48,253 nucleotides of DNA. It comes from a virus. The DNA is taken from the IMG/VR virus record IMGVR_UViG_3300030406_001057, positions 2,189-50,441 of that record, one strand, 5' to 3'. The notes beneath the pieces were generated by a model, which did no database searches, was not told the DNA's origin, and saw only the letters and a program-made list of their open reading frames with translations. The position numbers and the translations under genes are program-made. Below are positions 8,658 through 16,356 of the stretch, piece by piece; positions within the stretch are counted from its first letter, which is position 1; the number at the start of each line of letters is the position of its first letter.

Positions 8658-9076
8658 CTACTCCTATTGATCCTACCGTTGATTACAACAAATATATTGA
8701 CTTTGTTGACTCTACTACCAGTTTCCCTTCAAAAGATGCTGAAGAATTTGTAGCTCGAATATATGATTTGAAAGAAAAAGGTGTAAACATTGAACGTCTC
8801 CTGACCGCTGCTGTTGGTATTACTGCTGAGGGTGGTGAGTTTACTGAGATTGTTAAGAAGATAGCATTTCAAGGTAAGGAACTAAATGATGATACAAAAA
8901 CTCATCTTGTAAAAGAAATGGGTGATGTGTTTTGGTATCTAGCACAAGCATGTCTCGCACTAAATGTAGATTTTCAAACAGTTGTGATGACTAACATGAT
9001 GAAACTTGCAGCAAGATACCCTGATGGTAAGTTTGATATTCAAAAATCAGAAGTCCGCAAGGAAGGAGACATCTAA
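8654..9076 (+). CDS. mazG: MazG-like nucleotide pyrophosphohydrolase
   Basis: A single MazG-type all-alpha NTP pyrophosphatase domain in 140 residues, as in other cyanophages. Metal-binding signature: EGGEFTEIVKKI (about 59-70), then KEMGDVFWYLA (about 88-98), the expected ExxE...ExxD arrangement. MazG-type enzymes cleave NTPs, dNTPs or ppGpp; in cyanophages the role may be dNTP salvage or manipulation of the stringent response, which the sequence cannot settle. GGTAAG..KFDI near the end is typical of the phage clade. A terminator follows. Confidence 0.93.
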   Translation: MTTPIDPTVDYNKYIDFVDSTTSFPSKDAEEFVARIYDLKEKGVNIERLLTAAVGITAEGGEFTEIVKKIAFQGKELNDDTKTHLVKEMGDVFWYLAQACLALNVDFQTVVMTNMMKLAARYPDGKFDIQKSEVRKEGDI

Positions 9077-9081
9077 TCCTT

Positions 9082-9110
9082 ACCCCTCACTAAATAAATG
9101 GGGGGTTTTT
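9082..9110 (+). terminator. intrinsic terminator after mazG
   Basis: ACCCC (9082-9086) pairs with GGGGT ending at 9106, followed by a T run to 9110. The AT-rich loop holds TAAATAAAT, a weak match to the late-promoter motif lying about 25 bases before the next ATG at 9121. Confidence 0.7.
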
Positions 9111-9120
9111 AAATATTTTC

Positions 9121-10350
9121 ATGGCTAAACTAGCATTCGATCAACTTTTCCGTAACGGGAAACCATATATGAAAAGAGACGATGTGTTGATAGATCGTAT
9201 TGCTAATGGAAAGTTGTTTGAGTTGTCAGATAATAGAGGATATTTAAAAGTATTTGATATTGTAGTAAGGTTTCAAGATGGTAGTGAGTCAAAGTATAAG
9301 AGTTCAGATTTAAGCAATGAAAGCGTAGTAAGGATATTAAAAGCAGAGATGCTTAGTTGTGCTAATCAAAAAGGTGGTAAGAAAAAGATATTATTAACAG
9401 GGTCACAGAGTGATCATGATGACTCACTAGTAGCAACATATAGTTTAACAGATTTAGAGAAAACTCATCATTTTGGTGGACAAAAACCTGGTGGACCTAA
9501 AGTAAACTTAGGAAATTTATATGAAGCAGACCTAGCAAATAGTTTTAATAATTTTGTAGATCATGGTGGAAAGTATCCTGATCATGTTACAACCATATTA
9601 AAAGCTATATGTCATGCTGAACCTGGAACTTGTTTCATCAGTGCGAAGCAAGAGGGTGGTGCTAATAAACCAAGACCCATGAGAGAAACTAATGGTGCTT
9701 TCTACATTTCAGCAGAAGGTAAGAATACAAAAGATATAGGTAAGACAGTAACAGATATTACATTAACAATAGCAAAACCTGGTGGTCAAGGAAAAAAGAA
9801 AATATATTTATCAGTCAAATTTGGTAGTACACTATCATTTTTTAACATAGGTGTAAGAGGTGGAGGTAGGGATGCACTATCAATATTCCCTAAACAAAAT
9901 TTACAAGAAGGTAATCTACCACAGATGGGAAAAGATTACTTAGATATGTTCAACATTGATCATCAGAAATTTTTAGATATATTTCAGAAATATGATCCTA
10001 ATGATAAGACTCCTACTGTAGATAACTACAAAGAATCATATCAGATTACAGGAACAGCAAAGAAAAACTTAGAAAATTTCTGTGCTAGTGGTATTGGATA
10101 TGGTTATTGGATGGTCCATTATGATGGTAGTTCTCTTCATTGCTATGAAGTTAACAAGACTTTTATGGAACGTGCTAGTAAATTATCCAGTAGTAAAATA
10201 GATATAGATTATGGTGGATCTCAAGGATATGGTAAGAGAGTTAACATAAATTTCTCCACTCAAGAATATGATTTTAGTTTCAATATTAGATCTAAGTCTG
10301 GTTCTGAAGTATATCCTACACACAGCAACGGAGATTATTTTAAGAAGTAA
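9121..10350 (+). CDS. conserved cyanophage protein, possible PD-(D/E)XK nuclease
   Basis: A 409-residue soluble protein of the cyanophage accessory core. A basic N-terminal third is followed by FGGQKPGGPKVNLGNLYEADL, with Glu135 in a likely helix. Next come an ISAKQEGG segment, then TDITLTI (Asp212), a Gly/Lys turn, and YLSVKFGSTLSFFNIG (Ser231-Val-Lys233). The order Glu, Asp, then S-x-K, followed by a G-S-T-L-x-x-N segment, resembles restriction-endonuclease-like enzymes such as those whose core reads SIK..GSTLLN. This is inference; no family was confirmed. It ends where the ligase-like gene begins (TAATGG). Confidence 0.75.
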   Translation: MAKLAFDQLFRNGKPYMKRDDVLIDRIANGKLFELSDNRGYLKVFDIVVRFQDGSESKYKSSDLSNESVVRILKAEMLSCANQKGGKKKILLTGSQSDHDDSLVATYSLTDLEKTHHFGGQKPGGPKVNLGNLYEADLANSFNNFVDHGGKYPDHVTTILKAICHAEPGTCFISAKQEGGANKPRPMRETNGAFYISAEGKNTKDIGKTVTDITLTIAKPGGQGKKKIYLSVKFGSTLSFFNIGVRGGGRDALSIFPKQNLQEGNLPQMGKDYLDMFNIDHQKFLDIFQKYDPNDKTPTVDNYKESYQITGTAKKNLENFCASGIGYGYWMVHYDGSSLHCYEVNKTFMERASKLSSSKIDIDYGGSQGYGKRVNINFSTQEYDFSFNIRSKSGSEVYPTHSNGDYFKK

Positions 10351-11546
10351 TGGCTAACATCAAACAACTTAAACACTTAGAACATTTGGAAGATGAGATG
10401 CTCAACTATGGAGTTGAGGGATGTAAGGCAGCAGTTTCTTTTCTTGAGGAACTGAGGAAGATGCTTGGTCATCAGGAAAGTAGTGGTTTTATGCAAACCA
10501 AATGGGATGGTGCTCCTGCTGTAATATGTGGAGTGCATCCATATACAAAAAGATTTTTTGTAGGAACTAAATCTGTATTTAATAAAGAGAATCCTAAAAT
10601 ATGCTTCTTTAATGAAGACATAGATACATTTTATGAGGGTGACCTTGCTGAAAAGTTAAAAGCATCTCTAAAATATTTCAAAGAACTAGAGATCAAAGGT
10701 GTAGTGCAAGGTGACTTGATGTTTACTTCTAAAGATTTAAGAAATGAAACCATTAACGGAGAAAAATTATACACATTTAGACCTAATACGATTACCTATG
10801 GTGTTCCTGTGCATCATGATCTTGGAACAAAAGCGAGCAGAGCAAAAATCGGCGTAGTATTTCATACACACTATGAAGGTGATGACCTTGCTACTATGCA
10901 AGCAAGGGCAGGTGCTGATGTTAAGGACTCTAATGATGTGTTTATCATAAAAAATGATACACCTATGCATAAAGTTGGTATGAGTCGTGTCGAGATGAAC
11001 AAGTTTGACCAGTCAATCCAAAAAATTGAACGTATGTGTAGGGAATCTGGTGATTTCTTGAATGAATTGGTTGATGCTCAAGGTAAAACTGGTGACGCAA
11101 AGTTTCATATCTCTTCTTTCTTAAAACCTTTCTTCAATGATGAGATTAAAAACGCTAGATCAATAGGAAATGTATCACAGACTCTAGAAAATCTTGCTAA
11201 TTTTTATCATGCAAAAACATCAAAAGAATTAGCAAAGATTAAAACAGAAAAGAACCTTGTTGCTAAGAGAAATCTTGTATATAAGAGTGAAAACTATCTC
11301 ATGGAGAATGAGACTAAATTTAAAGCGATGCTTTCTCTTTATAAAGAGTTGCAAGAAGTAAAGCAAATGGTTATAGATAAACTCGATCACCTAGAAAAGT
11401 TCAGAACATTTGTTCAAACTGAGAATGGGTATAAGGTTACTACTCCTGAGGGATATGTTCTTCATAAAGATGGAAGTATGATTAAGTTCGTCAACCGTTT
11501 GGAGTTTGCATTTAATAACTTTACTCTACAGAAACAATGGCGTTAG
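10350..11546 (+). CDS. nucleotidyltransferase/ligase-like protein (DUF6267-like)
   Basis: A 398-residue protein, probably of the DUF6267 group common in cyanophages. I read into it the ordered motifs of covalent nucleotidyltransferases (DNA/RNA ligases and capping enzymes). Motif I is TKWDGAPAV, with candidate nucleophile Lys51. The motif III position is VVQGDLMF (about 118-125). The IIIa position is IGVVFHTHYEG (about 167-177). Motif IV is PEGYVLH (Glu367) and motif V is MIKFVN (Lys379). A long helical insert (about 230-345) lies between IIIa and IV. The predicted activity is Lys-AMP formation and nucleic-acid joining or end modification. The stop overlaps the next gene by 10 bases. Confidence 0.8.
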   Translation: MANIKQLKHLEHLEDEMLNYGVEGCKAAVSFLEELRKMLGHQESSGFMQTKWDGAPAVICGVHPYTKRFFVGTKSVFNKENPKICFFNEDIDTFYEGDLAEKLKASLKYFKELEIKGVVQGDLMFTSKDLRNETINGEKLYTFRPNTITYGVPVHHDLGTKASRAKIGVVFHTHYEGDDLATMQARAGADVKDSNDVFIIKNDTPMHKVGMSRVEMNKFDQSIQKIERMCRESGDFLNELVDAQGKTGDAKFHISSFLKPFFNDEIKNARSIGNVSQTLENLANFYHAKTSKELAKIKTEKNLVAKRNLVYKSENYLMENETKFKAMLSLYKELQEVKQMVIDKLDHLEKFRTFVQTENGYKVTTPEGYVLHKDGSMIKFVNRLEFAFNNFTLQKQWR

Positions 11547-12100
11547 ACGGAAAGGTTTGCTTCTTTACATTTGGTAGGTTTCAACCACCTACCACTGGTC
11601 ATGCTGAGAGTTTTAATAGTGTAAAGCGTGCAGCAGGGACAAATGATTATTTGCTTTATATCTCACAGAGTGTTGATACAAAAGGTAGTAATCCTCTTCC
11701 TCCTGAGGTAAAATTGTCTTATATGAATAAGATGTTTCCGCAGCATAGAGGTAAAATTATTTCTGGACCTAGAGATCCAGTAGCAATTATGCAAGATCTA
11801 ATGATGAGAGGATATGATGAAGTTCATTTTCTAGTAGGATCTGATAGAGTTAACGCTATGAAGTTCCTACATAGATATAATGGTACTGAATATTCTTTTC
11901 GTAAAATTTATATTGAATCTTCTGGTAGCAGGGACGCGGACGGAGATACATTTTCTATCTCTGGAACTAAAATGAGACGTGCTGCTAATGATGGAGACTT
12001 TAAGGCATTTCGCCAAGGGATTCCTAGGTCACTATCAGATCAAGATACAAGAAAATTGATGCGAGAAATTGCTAATAGACTACCCGCTAACTTTAAATGA
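11537..12100 (+). CDS. HIGH-superfamily nucleotidylyltransferase (NMNAT-like)
   Basis: A 187-residue Rossmann-type nucleotidylyltransferase. The ATP-binding N-terminus is FGRFQPPTTGH (residues 12-22), the HxGH-type motif. FLVGSDR is at 98-104 and the C-terminal ISGTKMR at 141-147 matches the ISSTxxR motif. Relatives include nicotinamide-mononucleotide adenylyltransferase and pantetheine-phosphate adenylyltransferase; NAD synthesis or adenylylation of some other phosphate is possible. It is coupled to the ligase-like gene by a 10-base overlap. The substrate is not determined. Confidence 0.88.
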   Translation: MALDGKVCFFTFGRFQPPTTGHAESFNSVKRAAGTNDYLLYISQSVDTKGSNPLPPEVKLSYMNKMFPQHRGKIISGPRDPVAIMQDLMMRGYDEVHFLVGSDRVNAMKFLHRYNGTEYSFRKIYIESSGSRDADGDTFSISGTKMRRAANDGDFKAFRQGIPRSLSDQDTRKLMREIANRLPANFK

Positions 12101-12378
12101 AAACTTTTAAAGATATAAAAGAACAAGCACTCAGACAAAATTTCCGTAAAGGTAATGTCTTTACTGAAGGGAAGACTGTTATGAATGTAAACACTGGTGC
12201 AAAAGGAAAAATCATTCGCACTGGTCCAAACTATGTAATTTGTGTGACTGAAAGTAATGAGATGTTCCGCGCATGGGTGCGAGACATCAGGGAAGTCAAC
12301 GAAGTTATAAATAAACCAAGGAGAACACTATTTTTTACTCATGGACAAGCCAACACCGTCAACATCAGTGCGACATAA
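12097..12378 (+). CDS. small basic hypothetical protein, KOW/SH3-like core
   Basis: Ninety-three residues, overlapping the previous stop by 4 bases (ATGA). The core FTEGKTVMNVNTGAKGKIIRTGPNYVICVT looks like a small beta-barrel of KOW or SH3 type that could bind nucleic acid; this is inference. The tail (EVINKPRRTLFFTHG onward) overlaps the next gene by 38 bases. Confidence 0.65.
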   Translation: MKTFKDIKEQALRQNFRKGNVFTEGKTVMNVNTGAKGKIIRTGPNYVICVTESNEMFRAWVRDIREVNEVINKPRRTLFFTHGQANTVNISAT

Positions 12379-13528
12379 CGACGCATATTCTGAAGCAATT
12401 ATAGACTCTTATAAAAAATGGATGGATGGTGATACATTCCAGCAGTCCACTGTAGAAGAAGAGAAAGTCGAGACACCTATTGGTTCTTACGAGAAACCTG
12501 CTTTCGATACAGGTACTATTCCTACTTGTGATAAGTCAAAAGAGAAAGGAGACGATGTTTCTAGTAAAGATCCTAAGGCAAATGCGGGTGCTCCTGATCC
12601 AGCAACGAAACTTGTAGGTTCTATGACTATAGGACAGGGATCTGCTTCTGGTGGTGTTCAACAATCCCATGGTGCTGAAATTCGAGATACTACAAAACTA
12701 GTAGCAAGAGAGGAAGCGGAAAATGTTGAAGAAGGAAAGAAAGGACTCTACGCAAACATCCACGCAAAGAGAAAGAGAGGAGAAGCTCCTGCGAAACCTG
12801 GCTCCAAAGACTATCCAGCAAAGGATGCGTTTAAAAAGGCTGCAAGAACTGCTAAAGAAGAGGTATCCTTCGAGTTAGATGGAGAACTTTATATCTTCGA
12901 GAGAGAAGTTATTGAAGAAGGTAGCATGAAGCAAGCACGTAAAAACGTTGGTGCATCTACATGTTGGAAAGGATATAAAGCACAAGGAACTAAGAAGAAA
13001 GGTGGTAAGACTGTTCCTAATTGTGTAAAAGAATCAATCAAAGTTAAGTGTCCTGACTGTAAAGGAGAAGGTTGTAACCATTGCGACAACAAAGGTTATC
13101 ATCTTAAGGAGTATTTTGTCTCTGATATGAAAGAATATTTTGAGAAGGTTGATGGTAAGATGGTTAAGAAGCACAACTGTGCTAAGAAAGTTAAGTATAA
13201 GAAAGAAGAGTATGATGTAATTCATGGTGAGCACACTCTTTTAGAAGATGGAACTGTAACTCATTATGATATTATGAGTGAGCATGGTACAATTATCCAT
13301 AACGTTCCTGTTGAGGAATTAGAAGTGACTGTTGAGGGAATGCATGAGCATTTCGTTAACGATGCTAAGAATCGTGAGGTTTTTGGTGAGAAACTTGATC
13401 CAGTTGGTAAGGCAGATGCTGATATCGACAACGATGGTGACGTAGATAAGTCAGATAAGTACCTACATGCTCGTCGTAAGAAGGTTACTAAGATCATCGC
13501 TGCTAAGAATAGATCCTCAAAAAAGTAA
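12341..13528 (+). CDS. metal-motif hypothetical protein, zero-frame product
   Basis: A 395-residue hydrophilic, Lys/Glu-rich protein with three recognisable pieces. SFELDGELYIFEREVIEEG (about 176-194) resembles a short repeated segment of phage proteins. CPDCKGEGCNHC (Cys237, 240, 245, 248) is a DnaJ-like zinc-binding cluster. DIDNDGDVDKSD (361-372) is a perfect calcium-binding EF-hand/dockerin-type loop. The zero frame ends at a TAA directly after the slippery sequence A AAA AAG. The -1 frame continues for 89 residues. Upstream AGGAG is 17 bases from the ATG, so initiation may depend on coupling. Possibly an internal head or structural protein; function unknown. Confidence 0.78.
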   Translation: MDKPTPSTSVRHNDAYSEAIIDSYKKWMDGDTFQQSTVEEEKVETPIGSYEKPAFDTGTIPTCDKSKEKGDDVSSKDPKANAGAPDPATKLVGSMTIGQGSASGGVQQSHGAEIRDTTKLVAREEAENVEEGKKGLYANIHAKRKRGEAPAKPGSKDYPAKDAFKKAARTAKEEVSFELDGELYIFEREVIEEGSMKQARKNVGASTCWKGYKAQGTKKKGGKTVPNCVKESIKVKCPDCKGEGCNHCDNKGYHLKEYFVSDMKEYFEKVDGKMVKKHNCAKKVKYKKEEYDVIHGEHTLLEDGTVTHYDIMSEHGTIIHNVPVEELEVTVEGMHEHFVNDAKNREVFGEKLDPVGKADADIDNDGDVDKSDKYLHARRKKVTKIIAAKNRSSKK

Positions 13529-13557
13529 CTGAGGCTTGCGAGTGCGACGACAAGCCT
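13519..13557 (+). promoter_or_regulatory. putative programmed -1 ribosomal frameshift signal
   Basis: The heptamer A AAA AAG (13519-13525) lies in the zero frame as tcA AAA AAG, followed at once by the stop TAA. After a 6-base spacer comes a perfect 7-bp stem, AGGCTTG (13532-13538) with CAAGCCT (13551-13557), around a 12-base loop. This is the classical bacterial -1 frameshift layout, as in dnaX. A slip leads into the 89-codon frame 13525-13794. An indel at the A6 run is the alternative. Confidence 0.72.
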
Positions 13558-13794
13558 AAAGGTAAAAAAGGAAAGAGAGTTGAGGTGATGCCTGAGATTG
13601 ACGATGGGAAAGACCCCAATAAACCTAAGAAATCAAAGGATATTTACGTCAAAGAAGAGGCACCGAAGGGAAAAAAGTATGAGCGTATGATCAAACACAT
13701 TAAAAGATCATACGCAAAAGATGGTAAACTAACGAAGGATGAAAAATCCATCGCGTACGCTACTGCATGGAAACATAAGAACAAGAATAAATAA
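13525..13794 (+). CDS. -1 frame C-terminal extension of the 12341 gene
   Basis: Eighty-nine residues read in the -1 frame after the slippery site, giving a fusion of about 484 residues. It begins VTEACECDDKPKGKKGKR, runs through an acidic linker (MPEIDDGKDPN), and ends in a compact basic helical domain: YERMIKHIKRSYAKDGKLTKDEKSIAYATAWKH. That last segment is a frequent C-terminal module of cyanophage proteins, often following a KVTEAC-type segment, so it probably belongs to the upstream protein. A GTG at 13585 or ATG at 13588 could start it separately, but the ribosome site there is poor. Confidence 0.65.
   Translation, partial: VTEACECDDKPKGKKGKRVEVMPEIDDGKDPNKPKKSKDIYVKEEAPKGKKYERMIKHIKRSYAKDGKLTKDEKSIAYATAWKHKNKNK
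13786..13793 (+). promoter_or_regulatory. possible late promoter AATAAATA
   Basis: AATAAATA ends 27 bases before the ATG at 13821. It is one base off the T4-type late consensus TATAAATA and overlaps the preceding stop codon. Confidence 0.4.
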
Positions 13795-13820
13795 ACATGT
13801 AAACTATGTGAATTTTAATC

Positions 13821-14018
13821 ATGCTATCATTCCTACTACCATTCGCATCTAAAATTGTATCAGATGCAGTAAACAAAATTCCTGATGATTCAGAGTTGGG
13901 AGAAAAGTTAATTGACTTATGTCTAGTCATCCTTGGAAAAGCGGTAAAACTTACCAAAACAGACATGGACGACAAGTTGTTGGAGACAGTTAAGGCTGCA
14001 TTAGCAACCAGAGACTAA
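13821..14018 (+). CDS. small hypothetical protein with amphipathic N-terminus
   Basis: Sixty-five residues: a short hydrophobic start (MLSFLLPFASKIV), then mostly helical sequence with IPDDSELGEKLIDLCLVILGKAVKLT. It could associate with a membrane or a virion surface. No motif is recognised. It sits between two late-promoter-like motifs, so a late virion-related role is likely. Confidence 0.65.
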   Translation: MLSFLLPFASKIVSDAVNKIPDDSELGEKLIDLCLVILGKAVKLTKTDMDDKLLETVKAALATRD

Positions 14019-14022
14019 GTTT

Positions 14023-14030
14023 TATAAATA
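14023..14030 (+). promoter_or_regulatory. late promoter TATAAATA
   Basis: A perfect T4-type late consensus 27 bases upstream of the Ig-domain structural gene at 14058. Confidence 0.75.
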
Positions 14031-14057
14031 AAATACAGAAAATAATACGAGAAAACC

Positions 14058-14849
14058 ATGCCAATCCTCGGACTCATTGACGCTGCAACGTTTAGTAATG
14101 CAGTCGGCGTCACTAGCGGATCAGCAACCGTAACAAAAAACGCTGCAGATTCTATCGACGCAGGCGACATTATTGAACTCAGTGGAGTTCGTTATTTCGT
14201 TAACAGTGTAGATAGTGATACTCAGATCACTCTAGGTACAAACTATGCGGCAGCAACAAATGCTTCTTTAGCAGGTGCTGTTCGTCGTACTGCCCCTAAA
14301 GCACTTGCTGACTACGTTTTACGTGGTGGTGATTCACAATCAGCTAACGTACAAATTCTTGGAGTAAGTCTCACAGAGGCACAACTCACAGAAAACAAAG
14401 CTCGTGGTATCTCAGGACCTGGATGGTGGGCATACAGAACTTATACTGATGCAGCAGGTAGCACTCGCCATAAGGCAGAATGCGTTGCTTCATTCAAGGA
14501 TGGTTCTCAGGTAAGTGGTGACGCTACCGATGACGCAGTAGTCGGTGACGTTACTTCTGTTATCACTATTGGTACTGATCCTGCTGATCAAAACACCTCT
14601 GGTGGTGCTGCAACCTTTACCGTTGTTGCTTCTTCTACAGGTGCAGGTGCTTCACTCACCTATCAATGGCAGAAGTATGACGTTGCTGGATCAGCATTCG
14701 TCGATATTTCTGGTGCAAATGCTGCTTCTCTTGCCCTTACAGGTCAACAAGCTGCTGATTCTGGAGACAAGTATAGAGTTAAAGTAAATAACTCTATTGG
14801 TGGTGTTGAGAAAATTTCTGCTGAAGCAACACTAACATTCGTTAACTAA
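14058..14849 (+). CDS. virion structural protein with C-terminal Ig-like domain
   Basis: A 263-residue protein behind a perfect late promoter. The N-terminal domain (about 1-160) is beta-rich, Ala/Gly/Thr-rich and contains SGPGWWAYRTYTD. The C-terminal 95 residues form an Ig-like fold: VITIGTDPADQNTSGGAATF, LTYQWQKYD, then LTGQQAADSGDKYRVKVNN, with the Trp and D-x-G-x-Y pattern of Ig domains. Such domains decorate capsids and tails of T4-like phages and may bind host surface glycans. Likely a capsid or tail decoration protein. Confidence 0.82.
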   Translation: MPILGLIDAATFSNAVGVTSGSATVTKNAADSIDAGDIIELSGVRYFVNSVDSDTQITLGTNYAAATNASLAGAVRRTAPKALADYVLRGGDSQSANVQILGVSLTEAQLTENKARGISGPGWWAYRTYTDAAGSTRHKAECVASFKDGSQVSGDATDDAVVGDVTSVITIGTDPADQNTSGGAATFTVVASSTGAGASLTYQWQKYDVAGSAFVDISGANAASLALTGQQAADSGDKYRVKVNNSIGGVEKISAEATLTFVN

Positions 14850-14854
14850 TATGA

Positions 14855-15211
14855 ATGAAATTTGACGAACTAAATCATGAAAACTGGATACTCTTTGCTA
14901 TTAAGCACTACGATAATCCACTATCTGTAACTTATGAGGACTTTGAGGAAGATCTCAAACGTTTCAAATATATCAAACGATTACTCAGGAGATATGAAAC
15001 CTCAGGTGACTTCAAAGTCCATCTCATATTGAACCATATCATTATTCTTTATAATGCATTTGGTGACGCGGCGACACCGCTTTTGTTTTATAAAATTGAT
15101 GCAAACCATTGGTCTATTCTTAGGGCATTTATGCAATTCTTGGATAGACTACCCCCCTCGCTAAATACTGATATAGACGAAGAATGTCTAAGGCAACTGA
15201 ACCTAATCTAA
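14855..15211 (+). CDS. conserved cyanophage protein (DUF7207-like)
   Basis: A 118-residue all-helical protein with the pattern NHENWILFAIKHYDNP, FKYIKRLLRRYETSGDFK, then LILNHIIILYNAFGDAATPLLFYKI. This pattern is conserved among marine T4-like phages and I associate it with a domain of unknown function. No catalytic motif is visible. It overlaps the next gene by 28 bases. Confidence 0.75.
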   Translation: MKFDELNHENWILFAIKHYDNPLSVTYEDFEEDLKRFKYIKRLLRRYETSGDFKVHLILNHIIILYNAFGDAATPLLFYKIDANHWSILRAFMQFLDRLPPSLNTDIDEECLRQLNLI

Positions 15212-15909
15212 ATGAAATGATCGCTGGAGACGGTGCTCATCTTTCGATGCCGCCAGCATTCGTATTTGTTAATCCGAAATCTGCTCGGAAATATAAGAAA
15301 GCGAATCAAGATAAAGTTGATGGACGTACCAAAGGTGCCCGTCAAATGCTCTCACGTATCACCAACCGTAAGAAAATGAAGGAAGAATTAGAAAAACAAA
15401 CTATTTCTGAATACGGAGTTCCCTCAGAGACTGAGAGAGCTCAAAAGCAGATTGGTCAAATGAAAAAACTGAAGCGTCAGAAGGCACTTCAGGACAAGAA
15501 GTCAACTGCAAAGAAGTCTATGCAGGACAAGACATCTGAAATGGACGTGTTAATGAAGGCACGTTTGGCTGACTTTAAGAAGAAAGCTTCTTCACAGACA
15601 AAGAAACTACAAAAAAATTCTGTCGAACCAGAAGGAAACATTATTATGGAGAATCAAACTATGGACGCAATGGACATTGCACTACAAGTTGCAACCTCAG
15701 AAATGACTGGAACAGTTGGAGAAACAGATTTTGCTAAGATCACTTTTGGTGATGGATCTCAACAGAATCTAGATAATTTCTCTGCTAAAAAAATTGCTGC
15801 TTGCTACGCACAACTTGAAGGCGAGAAGCAAGATCAGTATCGTTATATGTTGAACAAAGATGCTGCTACATTCCAGTCAGCATTAGATTTCGCTATCAGA
15901 AACATTTAA
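15184..15909 (+). CDS. Lys-rich hypothetical protein, possibly head-related
   Basis: Two hundred and forty-one residues. Residues 40-150 are very rich in Lys, Gln and Met and likely form a long helix or coiled coil (KKMKEELEKQ, KQIGQMKKLKRQ). The C-terminal 90 residues form a separate domain (MDAMDIALQVATSEM, FSAKKIAACYAQLEGEKQDQYRYML). An internal ATG at 15646 would start that domain alone. The basic coiled part recalls prohead core or internal proteins, but this is a guess. Confidence 0.7.
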   Translation: MSKATEPNLNEMIAGDGAHLSMPPAFVFVNPKSARKYKKANQDKVDGRTKGARQMLSRITNRKKMKEELEKQTISEYGVPSETERAQKQIGQMKKLKRQKALQDKKSTAKKSMQDKTSEMDVLMKARLADFKKKASSQTKKLQKNSVEPEGNIIMENQTMDAMDIALQVATSEMTGTVGETDFAKITFGDGSQQNLDNFSAKKIAACYAQLEGEKQDQYRYMLNKDAATFQSALDFAIRNI

Positions 15910-15921
15910 GGAAAATAAAAA

Positions 15922-16350
15922 ATGGCGTTCGGGGTCGGCAAAAATATAGCAGTTCTTGAGAGCAAACTAGATATTTACGAAGACCTTTCTCAGCAAATGC
16001 TAGAGAAGTTAGAACGTGCTGTAGGTGAAATATCATCAAACAGTAACAAAATAGCTATTATTTTAGAACGTCATGAGAATCGTTTGGATGGAATGGAAAG
16101 TTCCGACCAACTGATCATCAAGATGATCGAAGAAATGAAGGAGAATCATTCAAAGGACAATGAGATTCTTCATAAGAGAGTAACTGCTCTACAAAAACAG
16201 GTAAATATTAACGGTAAATTTGTTATAGGTGCTACAGCGGTGCTTACAACACTAGTAACAGTGTTACAAATCGTTGCACCTATCCTTAGAAATAACAATT
16301 TCTTGACTCCTCCAAGATCTTCTGCTAGTATACAAAGACTAGTTGTTTGA
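15922..16350 (+). CDS. coiled-coil protein with one C-terminal membrane segment
   Basis: One hundred and forty-two residues: a long amphipathic coiled coil (about 10-95, with heptad pattern in EKLERAVGEISSNSNKIAIIL and DNEILHKRVTALQKQV) followed by one hydrophobic helix, FVIGATAVLTTLVTVLQIVAPIL (about 99-121), and a short polar tail. The layout is that of a membrane-anchored rod, as in some tail-associated or lysis-related proteins. AAGGAAAATAAAAA precedes the ATG. Function unknown. Confidence 0.75.
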   Translation: MAFGVGKNIAVLESKLDIYEDLSQQMLEKLERAVGEISSNSNKIAIILERHENRLDGMESSDQLIIKMIEEMKENHSKDNEILHKRVTALQKQVNINGKFVIGATAVLTTLVTVLQIVAPILRNNNFLTPPRSSASIQRLVV

Positions 16351-16356
16351 AGATGA

